A DNA stretch of 64,000 bases from Pleomorphomonas sp. JP5 (GTDB lineage Bacteria; Pseudomonadota; Alphaproteobacteria; Rhizobiales; Pleomorphomonadaceae): the NCBI RefSeq assembly GCF_023721815.1, contig NZ_JAMDLI010000008.1, positions 372,001 through 436,000 on the forward strand, read 5' to 3'. A program made the translations under genes and the position numbers. The stretch's first letter is position 1. Each line of letters begins with the position of its first letter. Below the pieces are notes generated by a model. It was not told the origin of the DNA. It saw nothing but the letters and a program-made list of their open reading frames with translations, and searched no databases. Below are positions 8,639 through 17,539 of the stretch, one piece after another.

Positions 8639-10621
8639 TCACTCGGCGGTGGCCACTGGAGCCGCTCGCCGGGCTGGCTTCGGCGCTCCAACGCGCAGGC
8701 GGCGGTCGCTCAGCGACAGGGCGCCACCGGCCATCATGACGAGCGCACCCAGCCAGATCAGCGTCACCAGCGGCTTGTCCCACATGCGCACCACAACCGA
8801 GCCGGTGTCACGACCTTCACTCCCCAGCGTCACATAGAACTGCGACAGGCCGTGCGTGTGGATGCCAGCCTCCGTGGTCGGCATCTGGCGCACCGCATAG
8901 AAGCGCCGCGAAGGCGCGACGACGAAGCGTACGATGCCGCCTTCCCGGACCGTCATGGACGCGATGACCTCGGAATAGTTGGGGCCGGACGTGTTGCGGA
9001 GCCCGTCGAAAGTGACCGAGTAGGCGCCGATGGTGGCCGTGTCGCCCGGCTTCATCTCCAGGATGGCCTCGCTCTGGAAGGCCGATGTTGCGACGACCCC
9101 GAGCAGCGTCACGCCGAGACCGGCATGGGCGAACGCCGTGCCGAAGGCCGAGCGCGGCAATCCTGCGAGACGCCTGAAACCGCCCGAAAGCCCGGCTTCG
9201 CGAAAACGGGCGCGGGTCCACAGTTCGGCAAAGGCGCCGACCAACACCCAAGCGGCGACCCCGAGGCCGAAAACGGCGACGATGTGCGTCTCGCCGCTCA
9301 TCCAGGCGACGATGATGGCGACCAGCGCGGCAATGGCGAACACCGCCCAAAGCCGCTCGAGGGCACCCAGGAGATCGCCGCGCTTCCAGGCGAGCAGTGG
9401 ACCGAAGGGAACGACCAGCAGCGTCGCGCCGAACAGCGGTCCGAACACCGTGTTGAAATAGGGCGCGCCGACCGAAATGGCGCCGCCAAAGGCCGACACG
9501 ATCAGCGGCACCAGCGTGCCGAACAGCACGACGCCGGCCGCCACGGTCAGGAACACGTTGTTGAGGACGAGCGCGCCTTCGCGGCTGACCGGCGCGAACA
9601 GGCCGCCCTGCCTGAGCGTTCCGGCGCGGAAAGCGAACAGGCCGAGACCGCCACCGATAAAGACGCAGAGGATGGCGAGGATGAAGACGCCGCGCGTCGG
9701 GTCGGTGGCGAAGGCGTGAACGGAGGTCAGCACGCCGGACCGCACCAGGAAGGTGCCGAGAAGCGACAGCGAGAAGGCGAGGATGGCCAGCAAAACGGTC
9801 CAGACCTTCAGCGCCTCGCGTTTTTCCATCACGACGGCCGAATGCAGCAGCGCCGTTCCCACCAGCCAGGGCATCAGCGAGGCGTTCTCCACCGGATCCC
9901 AGAACCAGAAGCCGCCCCAACCGAGTTCGTAGTAGGCCCAGTAGGATCCCATGGCGATGCCGGCGGTCAGGAATATCCATGCGGCAAGGACCCAGGGCCG
10001 GACCCAGCGCGCCCAGGCGGCGTCGATCCGCCCCTCGATCAACGCCGCGATGGCGAAGGCGAAGGCGATGGAGAAGCCGACATAGCCGAGGTAGAGGAGT
10101 GGGGGATGGATGGCGAGGCCGACATCCTGAAGGACCGGGTTGAGGTCCTTGCCCTCGATCGGCGGCTCGGCGAGGCGCAGGAACGGGTTCGACGTCGTCA
10201 GGATGAAGGCGAGAAAGGCCGTGCTGATCCAGCCCTGCACGGCCAGCACGTTGGCCTTGAGCGTCTGCGGCAGGTTGCCGCCGAAGGCCGCGACCGCCGC
10301 GCCGAATACGGCCAGGATCAACGCCCAGAGCAGCATGGAGCCTTCGTGATTGCCCCAGACGCCGGAGAACTTGTAGATCAGCGGCTTTTCCGAATGGGAG
10401 TTCTCGACCACGTTGAGAAGCGAGAAGTCGGAAACTAGATAGGCATAGGTGAGCGCGGAAAAGGCAATGGCGACGAGCAGGAGCTGCATCATCGAAGCGC
10501 GCGGCGCCACAGCCATCAGCGCCGGGTCACGGCGAAAGAACCCCACCACCGGCAGGATCGACTGGGCAACGGCGACTGCCAGGGCCAGAATCAGAGCAAA
10601 ATGGCCGAATTCAACGATCAT
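8639..10621 (-). CDS. ccmF: Haem lyase CcmF (CycK)
   Basis: A 660-residue polytopic inner-membrane protein of the haem-handling family, which joins haem from holo-CcmE to the CXXCH motif of apocytochromes c. Around fifteen hydrophobic segments are evident, with the tryptophan-rich haem-handling signature WGGFWFWDPVENASLMPW between helices. The start MIVEFGHFAL is taken because it begins the first helix and fits the family length (about 650). An in-frame extension of 56 codons upstream would run through the palindromic intergenic repeat at 10638-10681 and is rejected. Confidence 0.96.
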   Translation of the reverse strand: MIVEFGHFALILALAVAVAQSILPVVGFFRRDPALMAVAPRASMMQLLLVAIAFSALTYAYLVSDFSLLNVVENSHSEKPLIYKFSGVWGNHEGSMLLWALILAVFGAAVAAFGGNLPQTLKANVLAVQGWISTAFLAFILTTSNPFLRLAEPPIEGKDLNPVLQDVGLAIHPPLLYLGYVGFSIAFAFAIAALIEGRIDAAWARWVRPWVLAAWIFLTAGIAMGSYWAYYELGWGGFWFWDPVENASLMPWLVGTALLHSAVVMEKREALKVWTVLLAILAFSLSLLGTFLVRSGVLTSVHAFATDPTRGVFILAILCVFIGGGLGLFAFRAGTLRQGGLFAPVSREGALVLNNVFLTVAAGVVLFGTLVPLIVSAFGGAISVGAPYFNTVFGPLFGATLLVVPFGPLLAWKRGDLLGALERLWAVFAIAALVAIIVAWMSGETHIVAVFGLGVAAWVLVGAFAELWTRARFREAGLSGGFRRLAGLPRSAFGTAFAHAGLGVTLLGVVATSAFQSEAILEMKPGDTATIGAYSVTFDGLRNTSGPNYSEVIASMTVREGGIVRFVVAPSRRFYAVRQMPTTEAGIHTHGLSQFYVTLGSEGRDTGSVVVRMWDKPLVTLIWLGALVMMAGGALSLSDRRLRVGAPKPARRAAPVATAE

Positions 10622-10637
10622 GCCGCCCTCGCCTGTA

Positions 10638-10681
10638 GCAACTCCAGCAAAAGTGGGTGCCGATTTTGCGCCCGGAGTTGC
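10638..10681. repeat. Intergenic palindromic element between ccmE and ccmF
   Basis: An imperfect palindrome with outer arms GCAACTCC and GGAGTTGC and inner arms GCAAAA and TTTTGC around GTGGGTGCCGA. From memory, it resembles short intergenic palindromes scattered through rhizobial genomes. Only this copy was noticed in the window. It would form a stable hairpin in the ccm transcript. Confidence 0.5.
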
Positions 10682-10733
10682 GTGAAAATAGTTGGATAGA
10701 GCCTGTGGGCGAACCAGAGTGCGCCAACATGCT

Positions 10734-11210
10734 CTAGTTCTTCGCCTTGGGCGGTATAGGTCCGCCCGGCTGGCCTTCTTCCCAAACACCCTGAGCCTTG
10801 AGCGCGTCCACGACTTCCTTCGGCATGTAGCGCTCGTCGTGCTTGGCCAGAACGGTGTCGGCTTGGAACAGGCCGCTCTGGTCGAGCTTTCCCTCTGCGA
10901 CCACGCCCTGCCCTTCCTGGAACAGATCGGGCAGCAAGCCCCGGTAGGTCACGGTTACCGCGTTCGCCGTGTCCGTCACCTTGAACTCGACCTGACCGCC
11001 GTCCTTGCGCACCACGCTGCCGACCTCGACAAGACCGCCGATGCGGAGACGACGCCCGTCCGTCGCCGACTGCTCGACCACTTCGGTCGGCGTCTTGTAG
11101 AGGGTGATCTCACCCGACAAGGCGAACAGAACGAGACCGACGGCGGACGCCAGAACCGCGCCCACGGTACCAATCAGGATGAGGCGCCTCGTCTTGCGCG
11201 TCATGGCCAT
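10734..11210 (-). CDS. ccmE: Haem chaperone CcmE (CycJ)
   Basis: A 158-residue periplasmic haem chaperone anchored by an N-terminal helix (about 8-31). It binds haem covalently through a histidine and passes it to CcmF. The haem-binding motif LAKHDERYMPKE is present with His124 and the downstream tyrosine. The beta-barrel core is about 33-130. The start MAMTRKTRR at 11210 has GGAGGG upstream; the second methionine at 11204 is also possible. The gene begins two bases after the ccmI stop, so it is in the same operon. Confidence 0.95.
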   Translation of the reverse strand: MAMTRKTRRLILIGTVGAVLASAVGLVLFALSGEITLYKTPTEVVEQSATDGRRLRIGGLVEVGSVVRKDGGQVEFKVTDTANAVTVTYRGLLPDLFQEGQGVVAEGKLDQSGLFQADTVLAKHDERYMPKEVVDALKAQGVWEEGQPGGPIPPKAKN

Positions 11211-11212
11211 GG

Positions 11213-12325
11213 TCACTGTCCCTCCGGTTTGGTGATGCCGAACTCGGCCGCCGCGGCGTCGATCGCCGCCAATGCCTCGGCGTCGCCGGCGAAGGCTTTC
11301 CGGGCGTCGGCAAGCGCCGCTTTCGCCTTGTCGGTTCGCCCGAGCACCATGTTGGAGCGCATCAGCCGGATCCATCCATCCCGATCGCCGGGTTCGGCAG
11401 CGAGACGGGCAGCGAGACCGTCGACCATGCCTTCGATCGCCGAACTGTTCATTCCCGAGGCCGGCAGGGTCTGCGGCTCCGGCGTGTCGGCAGGCTTCTT
11501 GAGCGCGGCCAGGATTTCCCGGCGCTTTTCACGCGCGGTCTCCAGCCAGGGTGCGTCGGCCGGCGACCGACGGATCAGTTCGTCGACCTGCCTCAACGCC
11601 TCCTCGAAGGCCCCTGCCTGGCGCAGCCCTTCGGCATAGTAGAAGCGCGCACGCGCTCGTTCCGGATCGGCGGCGACGGCACGGGCCAGGATCGACTGCG
11701 CCTCGGGAGAAACGATGCCGTCGTTGGTGTCGACGAGGCCGGCGCCGTAGTTCTCAAGCGTCTCGGCATCCGCCTCACCGGCCGCGACCAGCCTGCCCCA
11801 TGCCTGCACGGCATCGTCCAGGCGCCCCAGACGGGCATAAACCGGCGCAATGACGCGCCACCCCGAGAGATCGCCGGGGTTGGCGGCGAGATGCTTTTCG
11901 ACACGGCCGACCAAATCGGCGACATTGCCGGCGGTGGGCGCGGCGCTCAGGCGTTCCGCCAGCGGCGCGTCTGGCATGTCGGGCTGACCGATGAAGAGAT
12001 AGAGCGGCAGGGCGATGGCCGGAATAGCCACGACAGTCGCCAACGCGACCAGCCGATTGACCGCCGGCCGGGGTTTGTTGGTTTCCGGCGAGGCCTGCGC
12101 TGCGGCCAACAAGCGACGGGCAATCTCGGCACGGGCGGCGTCCGCCTCCACGCCGCCGATCAGACCGCGCTCGCGATCGCGGTCGAGTTCGCTCAGCTGA
12201 TCGCGATAGACGCGGGTCTCCTCCCCACTGGGAACCGAGAAGGCGCCTGCCGGCCGAGCCATGGGAGCGATGACGACGAGAACGACCGCCGCCGTCAGCA
12301 ATGCCAGCAATATCCAGAACACCAT
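11213..12325 (-). CDS. ccmI: Cytochrome c maturation TPR protein CcmI (CycH)
   Basis: A 370-residue apocytochrome c chaperone of the inner membrane, first gene of ccmIEFH. The N-terminal helix (about 2-19, MVFWILLALLTAAV) is followed by a cytoplasmic loop with the family pattern YRDQLSELDRDRERGLI. A second helix lies at about 87-107, then a periplasmic part with TPR-like repeats (YARLGRLDDAVQAWGRL, YYAEGLRQAGAFEEAL). The start is set at the first membrane helix; an upstream in-frame methionine adds 22 residues that do not look like protein. The promoter should lie in 12326-12457. Confidence 0.93.
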   Translation of the reverse strand: MVFWILLALLTAAVVLVVIAPMARPAGAFSVPSGEETRVYRDQLSELDRDRERGLIGGVEADAARAEIARRLLAAAQASPETNKPRPAVNRLVALATVVAIPAIALPLYLFIGQPDMPDAPLAERLSAAPTAGNVADLVGRVEKHLAANPGDLSGWRVIAPVYARLGRLDDAVQAWGRLVAAGEADAETLENYGAGLVDTNDGIVSPEAQSILARAVAADPERARARFYYAEGLRQAGAFEEALRQVDELIRRSPADAPWLETAREKRREILAALKKPADTPEPQTLPASGMNSSAIEGMVDGLAARLAAEPGDRDGWIRLMRSNMVLGRTDKAKAALADARKAFAGDAEALAAIDAAAAEFGITKPEGQ

Positions 12326-12457
12326 TCGCCGCTCTTTCCCGAACCGCCAGCACAGGCCGTCGCACCCGATGCCCCAAGCCGAATAGGGCAATGTCGGCGC
12401 TTTCTCAATCGACTTCTGGGCGAATTTGAGAAGGATTCTAGAAAAGGCGATCCGAAC

Positions 12458-13855
12458 TCAGGCCGCGGGCCGCGACACCTTGAGCTGTTGCTCCTTGCTT
12501 CTGCGGAGGTGGGACGCATAATCCTCGCCGTAGAGGAAGCCGGCGGCCTTGATCAGGGAGTCGACTGCCGACAGTGCCGCCAATCGCGCCTCTCCATCGA
12601 GATCCCGCAGCTTGGCCGGCAGATCGAGGGCGTAAAGCTCAATCGCCTGATCGACCAACGGCGTCAGACGCCCGATCAGGCCGTTGACCGCCAGAATGTC
12701 GCGAGACTTGCCCGTCGCCGCGAAGAGGGCGCACAGGAACGCCGCCTCGGCTCCATCGGCCGGTCCCGGATAGGGAGCTCCCTGGATCCGGAAAGCGCGG
12801 CGCATCGCCGGAAGCAGCTTGTCGAACTCCACGAACAGCATGTCGGAGAATCGACGCTTGATGGCCACCATGCGCGGCTGCCACCCCCCATCGTTGTCGA
12901 TATCCAGGCCCGTGGTGAGCTCGCCGAGAGCCGAGCGGAACACCCCGATCTGCGCCGTGGCGTCGGCGGCGTTTCGGTTACCGCGAAGGATGGCCTGGAA
13001 GCGCGATGCGGAGCGATCGGCCACGGCAAGGCCCAGGTCGACGAAGGCGGCCGCTGCCGGCGTGGCCCGGACGCGTCGGGCGGTTTCGCCACGAGCCAGC
13101 AGCTTGGCAAAGGCAATGAGAGGCGTCACGGCCCCATGGCGACGGAACACGCCACCGGCCACCCAACCGGCGGTATTCGGGTAGGTGGCAAGGTAGGTGG
13201 CGATCTGCTCGAGAAGCCCCATGTCGACCGGGCCGGTTTCAAGCAGATGCACCACGGCCGCGCTCAATGTCGGCAAGTCCTGAAGACGCTCGCGCACGGC
13301 GAGCATTTCTTCGATCTCGCGAAGGGCAACCTCGCCCCCGATGCGCGACATGAAGCGCTGCTGCAGTTTCGGCTCGTCGGCAATCGCTGCGATGTGCTTC
13401 GCCACGCTGTCGAAAAGCCGCGTCTCCAACCTTGCGGCCTCTTCCCGGAACGCGGCCTCGTTCGGCAGCGTCGGTGCTGTCGCCGGATCGTTCCATGCCG
13501 CGATCTCGGCAAGCTGGAGTTCGTTGCCCACGTAGGACCAGACGTGGGAGAGCGTGGCGGCCGTGACGAAGCCACGGACGGGAAACACCAGCCTCTCCTC
13601 GATGACGTAGGGTTCGAAACCGGAGAACACCAGCCTGCGCATGTCCGGCGGAGCGACAGACGCCGCCTGCCGGCCCGCGCCGCGGCTTTCGGCAATCGCC
13701 CGGGCGGCCTCCAGAATGAGCCGGCGTCGAGCCTCGATTTCCGAGGGAACCGTCCGGTCGCTTTCCAGCCGGCGAACCAGCATGCCGCGCGCCCGAGGGG
13801 TCAGCCCCCGCAGAAAGGTCTCGGCCTTGTCGGTTACCACCGCCCGTCCGTCCAT
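12458..13855 (-). CDS. Conserved hypothetical protein, unrecognised family
   Basis: A 465-residue, mostly alpha-helical protein with alanine and arginine-rich amphipathic helices, no signal peptide, no membrane segment and no catalytic motif I recognise. Glycine and aspartate content and codon use match neighbouring core genes, so it is a real gene. The start MDGRAVVTDKAETFLRG is chosen because the in-frame sequence upstream (43 codons) looks non-coding; the ribosome binding site is weak. It lies 132 bases upstream of ccmI on the same strand and could be the first gene of a longer transcript. Helical-repeat proteins of the DUF2336 kind (a relative is at 28714) are a possible comparison, but I see no firm match. 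Confidence 0.8.
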   Translation of the reverse strand: MDGRAVVTDKAETFLRGLTPRARGMLVRRLESDRTVPSEIEARRRLILEAARAIAESRGAGRQAASVAPPDMRRLVFSGFEPYVIEERLVFPVRGFVTAATLSHVWSYVGNELQLAEIAAWNDPATAPTLPNEAAFREEAARLETRLFDSVAKHIAAIADEPKLQQRFMSRIGGEVALREIEEMLAVRERLQDLPTLSAAVVHLLETGPVDMGLLEQIATYLATYPNTAGWVAGGVFRRHGAVTPLIAFAKLLARGETARRVRATPAAAAFVDLGLAVADRSASRFQAILRGNRNAADATAQIGVFRSALGELTTGLDIDNDGGWQPRMVAIKRRFSDMLFVEFDKLLPAMRRAFRIQGAPYPGPADGAEAAFLCALFAATGKSRDILAVNGLIGRLTPLVDQAIELYALDLPAKLRDLDGEARLAALSAVDSLIKAAGFLYGEDYASHLRRSKEQQLKVSRPAA

Positions 13856-13949
13856 GACGAATCCCGTAAACTGCTTCTTTACCAAACGATCCTGACGCAA
13901 GATGGTTGATGACTGGTAACGAGGCGAGCACGAAGGGACGCATGACGTG

Positions 13950-13975
13950 AAAAGGCCGGCTCTTTCGAGCCGGCC
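13950..13975 (-). terminator. Rho-independent terminator after the glycine-zipper lipoprotein gene
   Basis: On the minus strand a nine-pair stem GGCCGGCTC/GAGCCGGCC closes a GAAA tetraloop and is followed by TTTT. It starts 35 bases after the stop at 14011. Confidence 0.85.
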
Positions 13976-14010
13976 CATCAAAGATTTGACCCGGAGATTT
14001 CAGGCCAGGA

Positions 14011-14475
14011 TCAGCTGACGACCTGCCAGCTACCGTCCGGATTGCGGCACGCAGTGCCGCGCACGACCTGCTGCTGACCGTCGATGAAGACGGTGTTGGT
14101 GTAAGGCCGGCAGGTGCGGTTGTTGACGTAGGCGACCGGTCCCGGCTGAACGGTACCGTAGGTTCCGGTCTGGGGGTTCTGCCACTGCTGCGGATAGCCG
14201 CTGTCCAGCGCCTGAACGCTGGCATTGTAGTTGTAGCGCTGCGAGTCGGCGTCGAGCGTGGCGCCGATCTGGTTGCCCAGGAAGCCGCCAACCAGGGCGC
14301 CGGCGGCAATCGCTGCTACCTTGCCGCTGCCCTGGCCAAAGGCCGAGCCGATGGCCGCGCCACCGACCGCGCCAGCCAGCGTGCCGAGCGTCTGGTTCTG
14401 GTTGGGGCCGCCCGTCGCGCAGCCCGCCAGCGTGGAGGCCGCCAGGCCGACGATCAAAAGTTTCTTCAACAACAT
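14011..14475 (-). CDS. Glycine-zipper (2TM) outer-membrane lipoprotein
   Basis: A 154-residue lipoprotein. The signal peptide ends in the lipobox LAGC (Cys19), so it should be lipidated. A glycine-zipper region (about 30-75, with GALVGGFLGNQIGA) follows, as in 17-kDa surface antigen (SlyB/Omp17-like) proteins. The C-terminal half has Tyr/Gln-rich sequence and two cysteines (RTCRPY, TACRNPDGSW) typical of rhizobial members. The likely role is in outer-membrane structure. It has its own terminator and is probably monocistronic. Confidence 0.9.
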   Translation of the reverse strand: MLLKKLLIVGLAASTLAGCATGGPNQNQTLGTLAGAVGGAAIGSAFGQGSGKVAAIAAGALVGGFLGNQIGATLDADSQRYNYNASVQALDSGYPQQWQNPQTGTYGTVQPGPVAYVNNRTCRPYTNTVFIDGQQQVVRGTACRNPDGSWQVVS

Positions 14476-14638
14476 CTCACCGGGTCTCCGAGATTGGAAC
14501 CAATCGTTGGGCGAATCGCCCTTGGTACTTGTAATGACCTGAAACCATGGCCGAATTTTGATTAGACCTTAATCTTGTCACAAACTCCCTCCCCCTTCTG
14601 GCTACTGCTCCGATTGCTCGGCTTCCTGTCAATGGAAA

Positions 14639-16021
14639 TCAACTCAGCGGAATGCGAAAGGTGACCGCCAGACCACCGAGTCCAGCCCGATCGAGAACCA
14701 GCGACCCACCGTAGGTTTCCGCGATTTCCGCTGCGATGGCGAGCCCGAAACCGGACCCCGGCTGCGTCTCGTCGAGCCGCTTTCCACGGCCAAGGACCTC
14801 GGCGTAGGCGGACGGCGGCAGACCTGGACCGTCATCCTCGACGCGGATCTCCACCATGGGCCTGTCACGGTCGGCCCTGTCGATCGCCAGCTCGATGCGG
14901 ACCTGCTCACGGCCATACTTGCAGGCATTGTCCATCAGGTTGCCAACCAACTCCTCAAGATCGCGCCGCTCGATACGGGCCTTCGGCTGTCCGGCGCCCT
15001 CGCCCTCCAGGGATAGGCTGCTGTCCGGATAGGCACGGCTGAGGACGCGGATAAGCCCCTCCAGCGAGCGGCGAACATCGGCAACGGCGCCCACCACCTT
15101 TCGGTCGGCGGCGAGCCGGGCACGATCGAGATAGCGGTCGACCTCGGCCCGCATGACCGTCACCTGCTCGACGACCTTGTCGGCCAGCGGCCCGCCCTCG
15201 GCACGGGCTTCGTTCAGGATGACGGCGAGCGGTGTCTTCAGCGCGTGGGCAAGGTTGCCAACCTGCGTCCGCGATCGCTCGACGATGGACGTATTGGTCT
15301 CGATCAGCGCGTTGAGCTCCTTGCCTAGCGCAGCGATCTCGCGCGGCAGCCGGCCTTCGAGGCGATTGGCGCGCCCCTCGCGAATATCGGCGAGGCGTCG
15401 GCTCATGGCCGCGAGAGGTCGCAACCCGAAACTCACCTGCAGGCCGGCGGCGGCGACAAGGCCGAGGGCGAAGGCGGCGAGCGTGGCAAACACCTGGAAC
15501 CGGAAGGTGGAGATCTCGTCGGCAAGCTCGGCAATGTTGCCCGTCACGTGAAGGTCGTACATCCGGCCGTTGCTGAGAAAGATGCGCTGTGCGACATGGC
15601 GCAGGGCGATGCCGGACGGATCGCGGGCCTCGTTGGTTACCGCCGCGCCGTTGTTGGGCGGCGGCGGAAGCGCCAGCACCTCGCCGAACAGGGACTGACT
15701 GGTGGCCACGGTTTGCTGCGACTTGGCGTCGATCACCACCCAGTACCAGCCTGACTGATAGCGCCCGAAACGCGGGTCGCCCATGGTGCCGGGATCGGGC
15801 ACGCTGCCGTCGGGCGTCGAGGCGACCACGCCGGCCAGCGTCTTCTCGTAGACGATGATGCGCTCGTCGAAGGAGCGGATGAGGCTGGCGCGGTAAAGCT
15901 CGGTCAAGAGCCAGCCGAAAGCAGCGAGCGCAATCGTCGCCCAAAGCGCGGAGGCAAGCACGAGGCGAAGCGCCAGCGAGCTCTTCAACCATTCGCCCAG
16001 TTTTCTGAGGCGAGCGATCAT
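14639..16021 (-). CDS. PhoQ-like sensor histidine kinase
   Basis: A 460-residue inner-membrane kinase. Membrane helices are at about 17-40 and 174-198, with a periplasmic sensor domain of about 130 residues. HAMP follows, then an H-box of the PhoQ kind, NLAHALKTPLAVI (His259), and HATPase with NLMDNACKYG, DDGPGLP and GSGFGLAIA. Its ATG overlaps the TGA of the response regulator (ATGA), so the pair is translationally coupled. The PhoQ comparison rests on the H-box and the preceding PepSY gene; the sensed ligand is not evident. Confidence 0.93.
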   Translation of the reverse strand: MIARLRKLGEWLKSSLALRLVLASALWATIALAAFGWLLTELYRASLIRSFDERIIVYEKTLAGVVASTPDGSVPDPGTMGDPRFGRYQSGWYWVVIDAKSQQTVATSQSLFGEVLALPPPPNNGAAVTNEARDPSGIALRHVAQRIFLSNGRMYDLHVTGNIAELADEISTFRFQVFATLAAFALGLVAAAGLQVSFGLRPLAAMSRRLADIREGRANRLEGRLPREIAALGKELNALIETNTSIVERSRTQVGNLAHALKTPLAVILNEARAEGGPLADKVVEQVTVMRAEVDRYLDRARLAADRKVVGAVADVRRSLEGLIRVLSRAYPDSSLSLEGEGAGQPKARIERRDLEELVGNLMDNACKYGREQVRIELAIDRADRDRPMVEIRVEDDGPGLPPSAYAEVLGRGKRLDETQPGSGFGLAIAAEIAETYGGSLVLDRAGLGGLAVTFRIPLS

Positions 16022-16680
16022 TTCCCAGACGCTATTCGGTAGCCAAGGCCACGCACCGTTTCGATGAGATCGACGCCCATCTTCTTGCGAAGACGTCCGA
16101 CGAAAACCTCGATGGTGTTGGAATCGCGATCGAAGTCCTGATCGTAGAGATGCTCGACCAGCTCGGTTCGCGAGACCACCTTGTCCATGTGCAGCATGAG
16201 ATACTGGATCAGGCGGAACTCGTGCGACGTCAGCTTGATCGGATTGCCGTCGACAGTCAGGCGTCCGGCCTTGACGTCGAGCCGGACACTTCCGATCTCC
16301 AGCTCGTTGGAGGCGCGACCGGCGGCGCGGCGGGTCAATGCCCTGAGGCGGGCCAACACCTCCTCCATGTGGAAGGGTTTGGAGACATAGTCGTCGGCGC
16401 CGGCATCGATGCCGGCCACTTTGTCGCTCCACCTGTCGCGAGCGGTCAGAAGCAGCACCGGAGCCAGCCGGCCATCCCGCCGCCAGGCCTCAAGAACGCT
16501 GAGACCGTCCATCTTCGGCAGACCGATATCGAGGATGATCGCGTCATACGGCTCCGTATCACCAAGGAAATGCCCCTCTTCGCCATCGAAGGCGGCATCC
16601 ACGGCGTAGCCGGCATCACGGCAAGCGGTCACAAGCTGCCGGCTCAGATCACGGTCGTCTTCGACCACAAGAATCCGCAT
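16018..16680 (-). CDS. PhoP-like OmpR-family response regulator
   Basis: A 220-residue regulator with a receiver domain (EDD at 7-9, phosphorylated Asp51 in IILDIGLPKMDG, Lys101 in VSKPFHME) and a winged-helix DNA-binding domain that includes LTSHEFRLIQYLMLH and ends in ETVRGLGYRI. It is the middle gene of a PepSY-regulator-kinase operon, 15 bases after the PepSY gene and overlapping the kinase by 4 bases. Confidence 0.94.
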   Translation of the reverse strand: MRILVVEDDRDLSRQLVTACRDAGYAVDAAFDGEEGHFLGDTEPYDAIILDIGLPKMDGLSVLEAWRRDGRLAPVLLLTARDRWSDKVAGIDAGADDYVSKPFHMEEVLARLRALTRRAAGRASNELEIGSVRLDVKAGRLTVDGNPIKLTSHEFRLIQYLMLHMDKVVSRTELVEHLYDQDFDRDSNTIEVFVGRLRKKMGVDLIETVRGLGYRIASGK

Positions 16681-16695
16681 GCTGAGGTTCCCGAT

Positions 16696-16992
16696 TCAGC
16701 GAAGTTTCCGACCGGACGTCGCGTCGACAGTGATGTTGTCCACTCGTCCGCCCTCGCGCATCACCGCGAGCCGGTAAACCAGCCCGCCGCCGCCTTCGCA
16801 GAGCTGCGCATCGACGATTTCCCCGCCAACGGCACGGGCGATGACGCTCAGGCGCTGGACAGCCCCCCCGCCAACGACGGCCTGCGCCTCGGCGGGCGTC
16901 AGACAGCGCGCCTCGGCGGCGTATCCCGAAACGATCGGCACCGCCAGGAAGCACGCCAGGGCGAAAGTGAATCGCTTGCGATTGGTGTTCAT
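16696..16992 (-). CDS. Small periplasmic PepSY-like protein
   Basis: A 98-residue protein with an N-terminal signal peptide (about 1-25, cleavage after GYAA or nearby) and a mature part of about 72 residues resembling half of a PepSY domain: an early helix (TPAEAQAVVGG) and a closing strand pattern VDNITVDATSGRKL. Two cysteines in the mature part could form a disulfide. PepSY proteins are frequent first genes of PhoPQ-like operons in Hyphomicrobiales and may modulate the sensor. The start MNTNRKRF is chosen for the signal peptide; no strong ribosome binding site is seen. Confidence 0.8.
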   Translation of the reverse strand: MNTNRKRFTFALACFLAVPIVSGYAAEARCLTPAEAQAVVGGGAVQRLSVIARAVGGEIVDAQLCEGGGGLVYRLAVMREGGRVDNITVDATSGRKLR

Positions 16993-17217
16993 GAGCAGGA
17001 GATTAGCTACCCGAGCCTGAATGGTCCATGAACACCGATGATGCCCGGCGTTCATTCGCAAGCCGTCGGCAAGCGCGCCCCTTTGCCATGAGCGACACCT
17101 GCAAGCGCCGTCGAGCGGAGCGACGTCGTCCTTGTCGGGCCACCGAAAGCACCGTCGCTTTCGGGTCCAAGGCCCTCATAGGGAAACCACTGTTGGTGAA
17201 AGGCCCGCATACCACTT

Positions 17218-17231
17218 TTGATCCACCTCAA
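17218..17231 (+). promoter_or_regulatory. FNR/FixK-type box upstream of the ydcH-like gene
   Basis: TTGATCCACCTCAA differs at one base from the FNR/FixK consensus TTGAT-N4-ATCAA. Its centre is 63 bases before the start at 17288. A class II position (-41.5) would give transcription starting near 17266 and a short leader. Oxygen-responsive control of the small downstream gene is inferred. Confidence 0.55.
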
Positions 17232-17287
17232 GGCCTTGTTGCGACAAGGAGGTTAGCGTCGGGACAATCTGAAGAGGGGGCAGTGAC

Positions 17288-17539
17288 ATGACCATCCCGA
17301 GCGAGCTTTCCGTGGAATTCCCCGAGAGTTGGGACACCATTGAACAGCTCATGCTGTTCGACGTGGCTTTCTGCGACCTCGCCAGTGCCTATCAGGAGAT
17401 CAACCGGCGCATTTATCGCATCGAGTCACTGGAGGAACCGGCCGGGCCGGACGTCCTCGCCGATCTCAAGCGCCACCGGTCTCTGCTCAAGGATGAAATC
17501 GCGGCCGCCGTTGCCGCGTCCAGACGCGCCGTGGCTTGA
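17288..17539 (+). CDS. YdcH-like (DUF465) small protein
   Basis: An 83-residue acidic, helical protein. Residues about 28-77 follow the DUF465/YdcH pattern: F-x2-L early, then an INRRIYRIES helix, then the LKRHRSLLKDEI helix that is the family signature. The N-terminal 25 residues are an extra segment. Its function is unknown in all organisms; many members are small cytosolic coiled coils, and in rhizobia some are induced by low oxygen. A GAGGGGG ribosome binding site precedes the ATG, and an FNR-like box lies upstream. A strong hairpin follows at 17569. Confidence 0.75.
   Translation: MTIPSELSVEFPESWDTIEQLMLFDVAFCDLASAYQEINRRIYRIESLEEPAGPDVLADLKRHRSLLKDEIAAAVAASRRAVA

Noticed and set aside
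10622-10789. Extended N-terminus of CcmF
   Set aside because: The 56 extra codons cover the intergenic palindrome and are unlike any CcmF; the methionine at 10621 starts the first helix.
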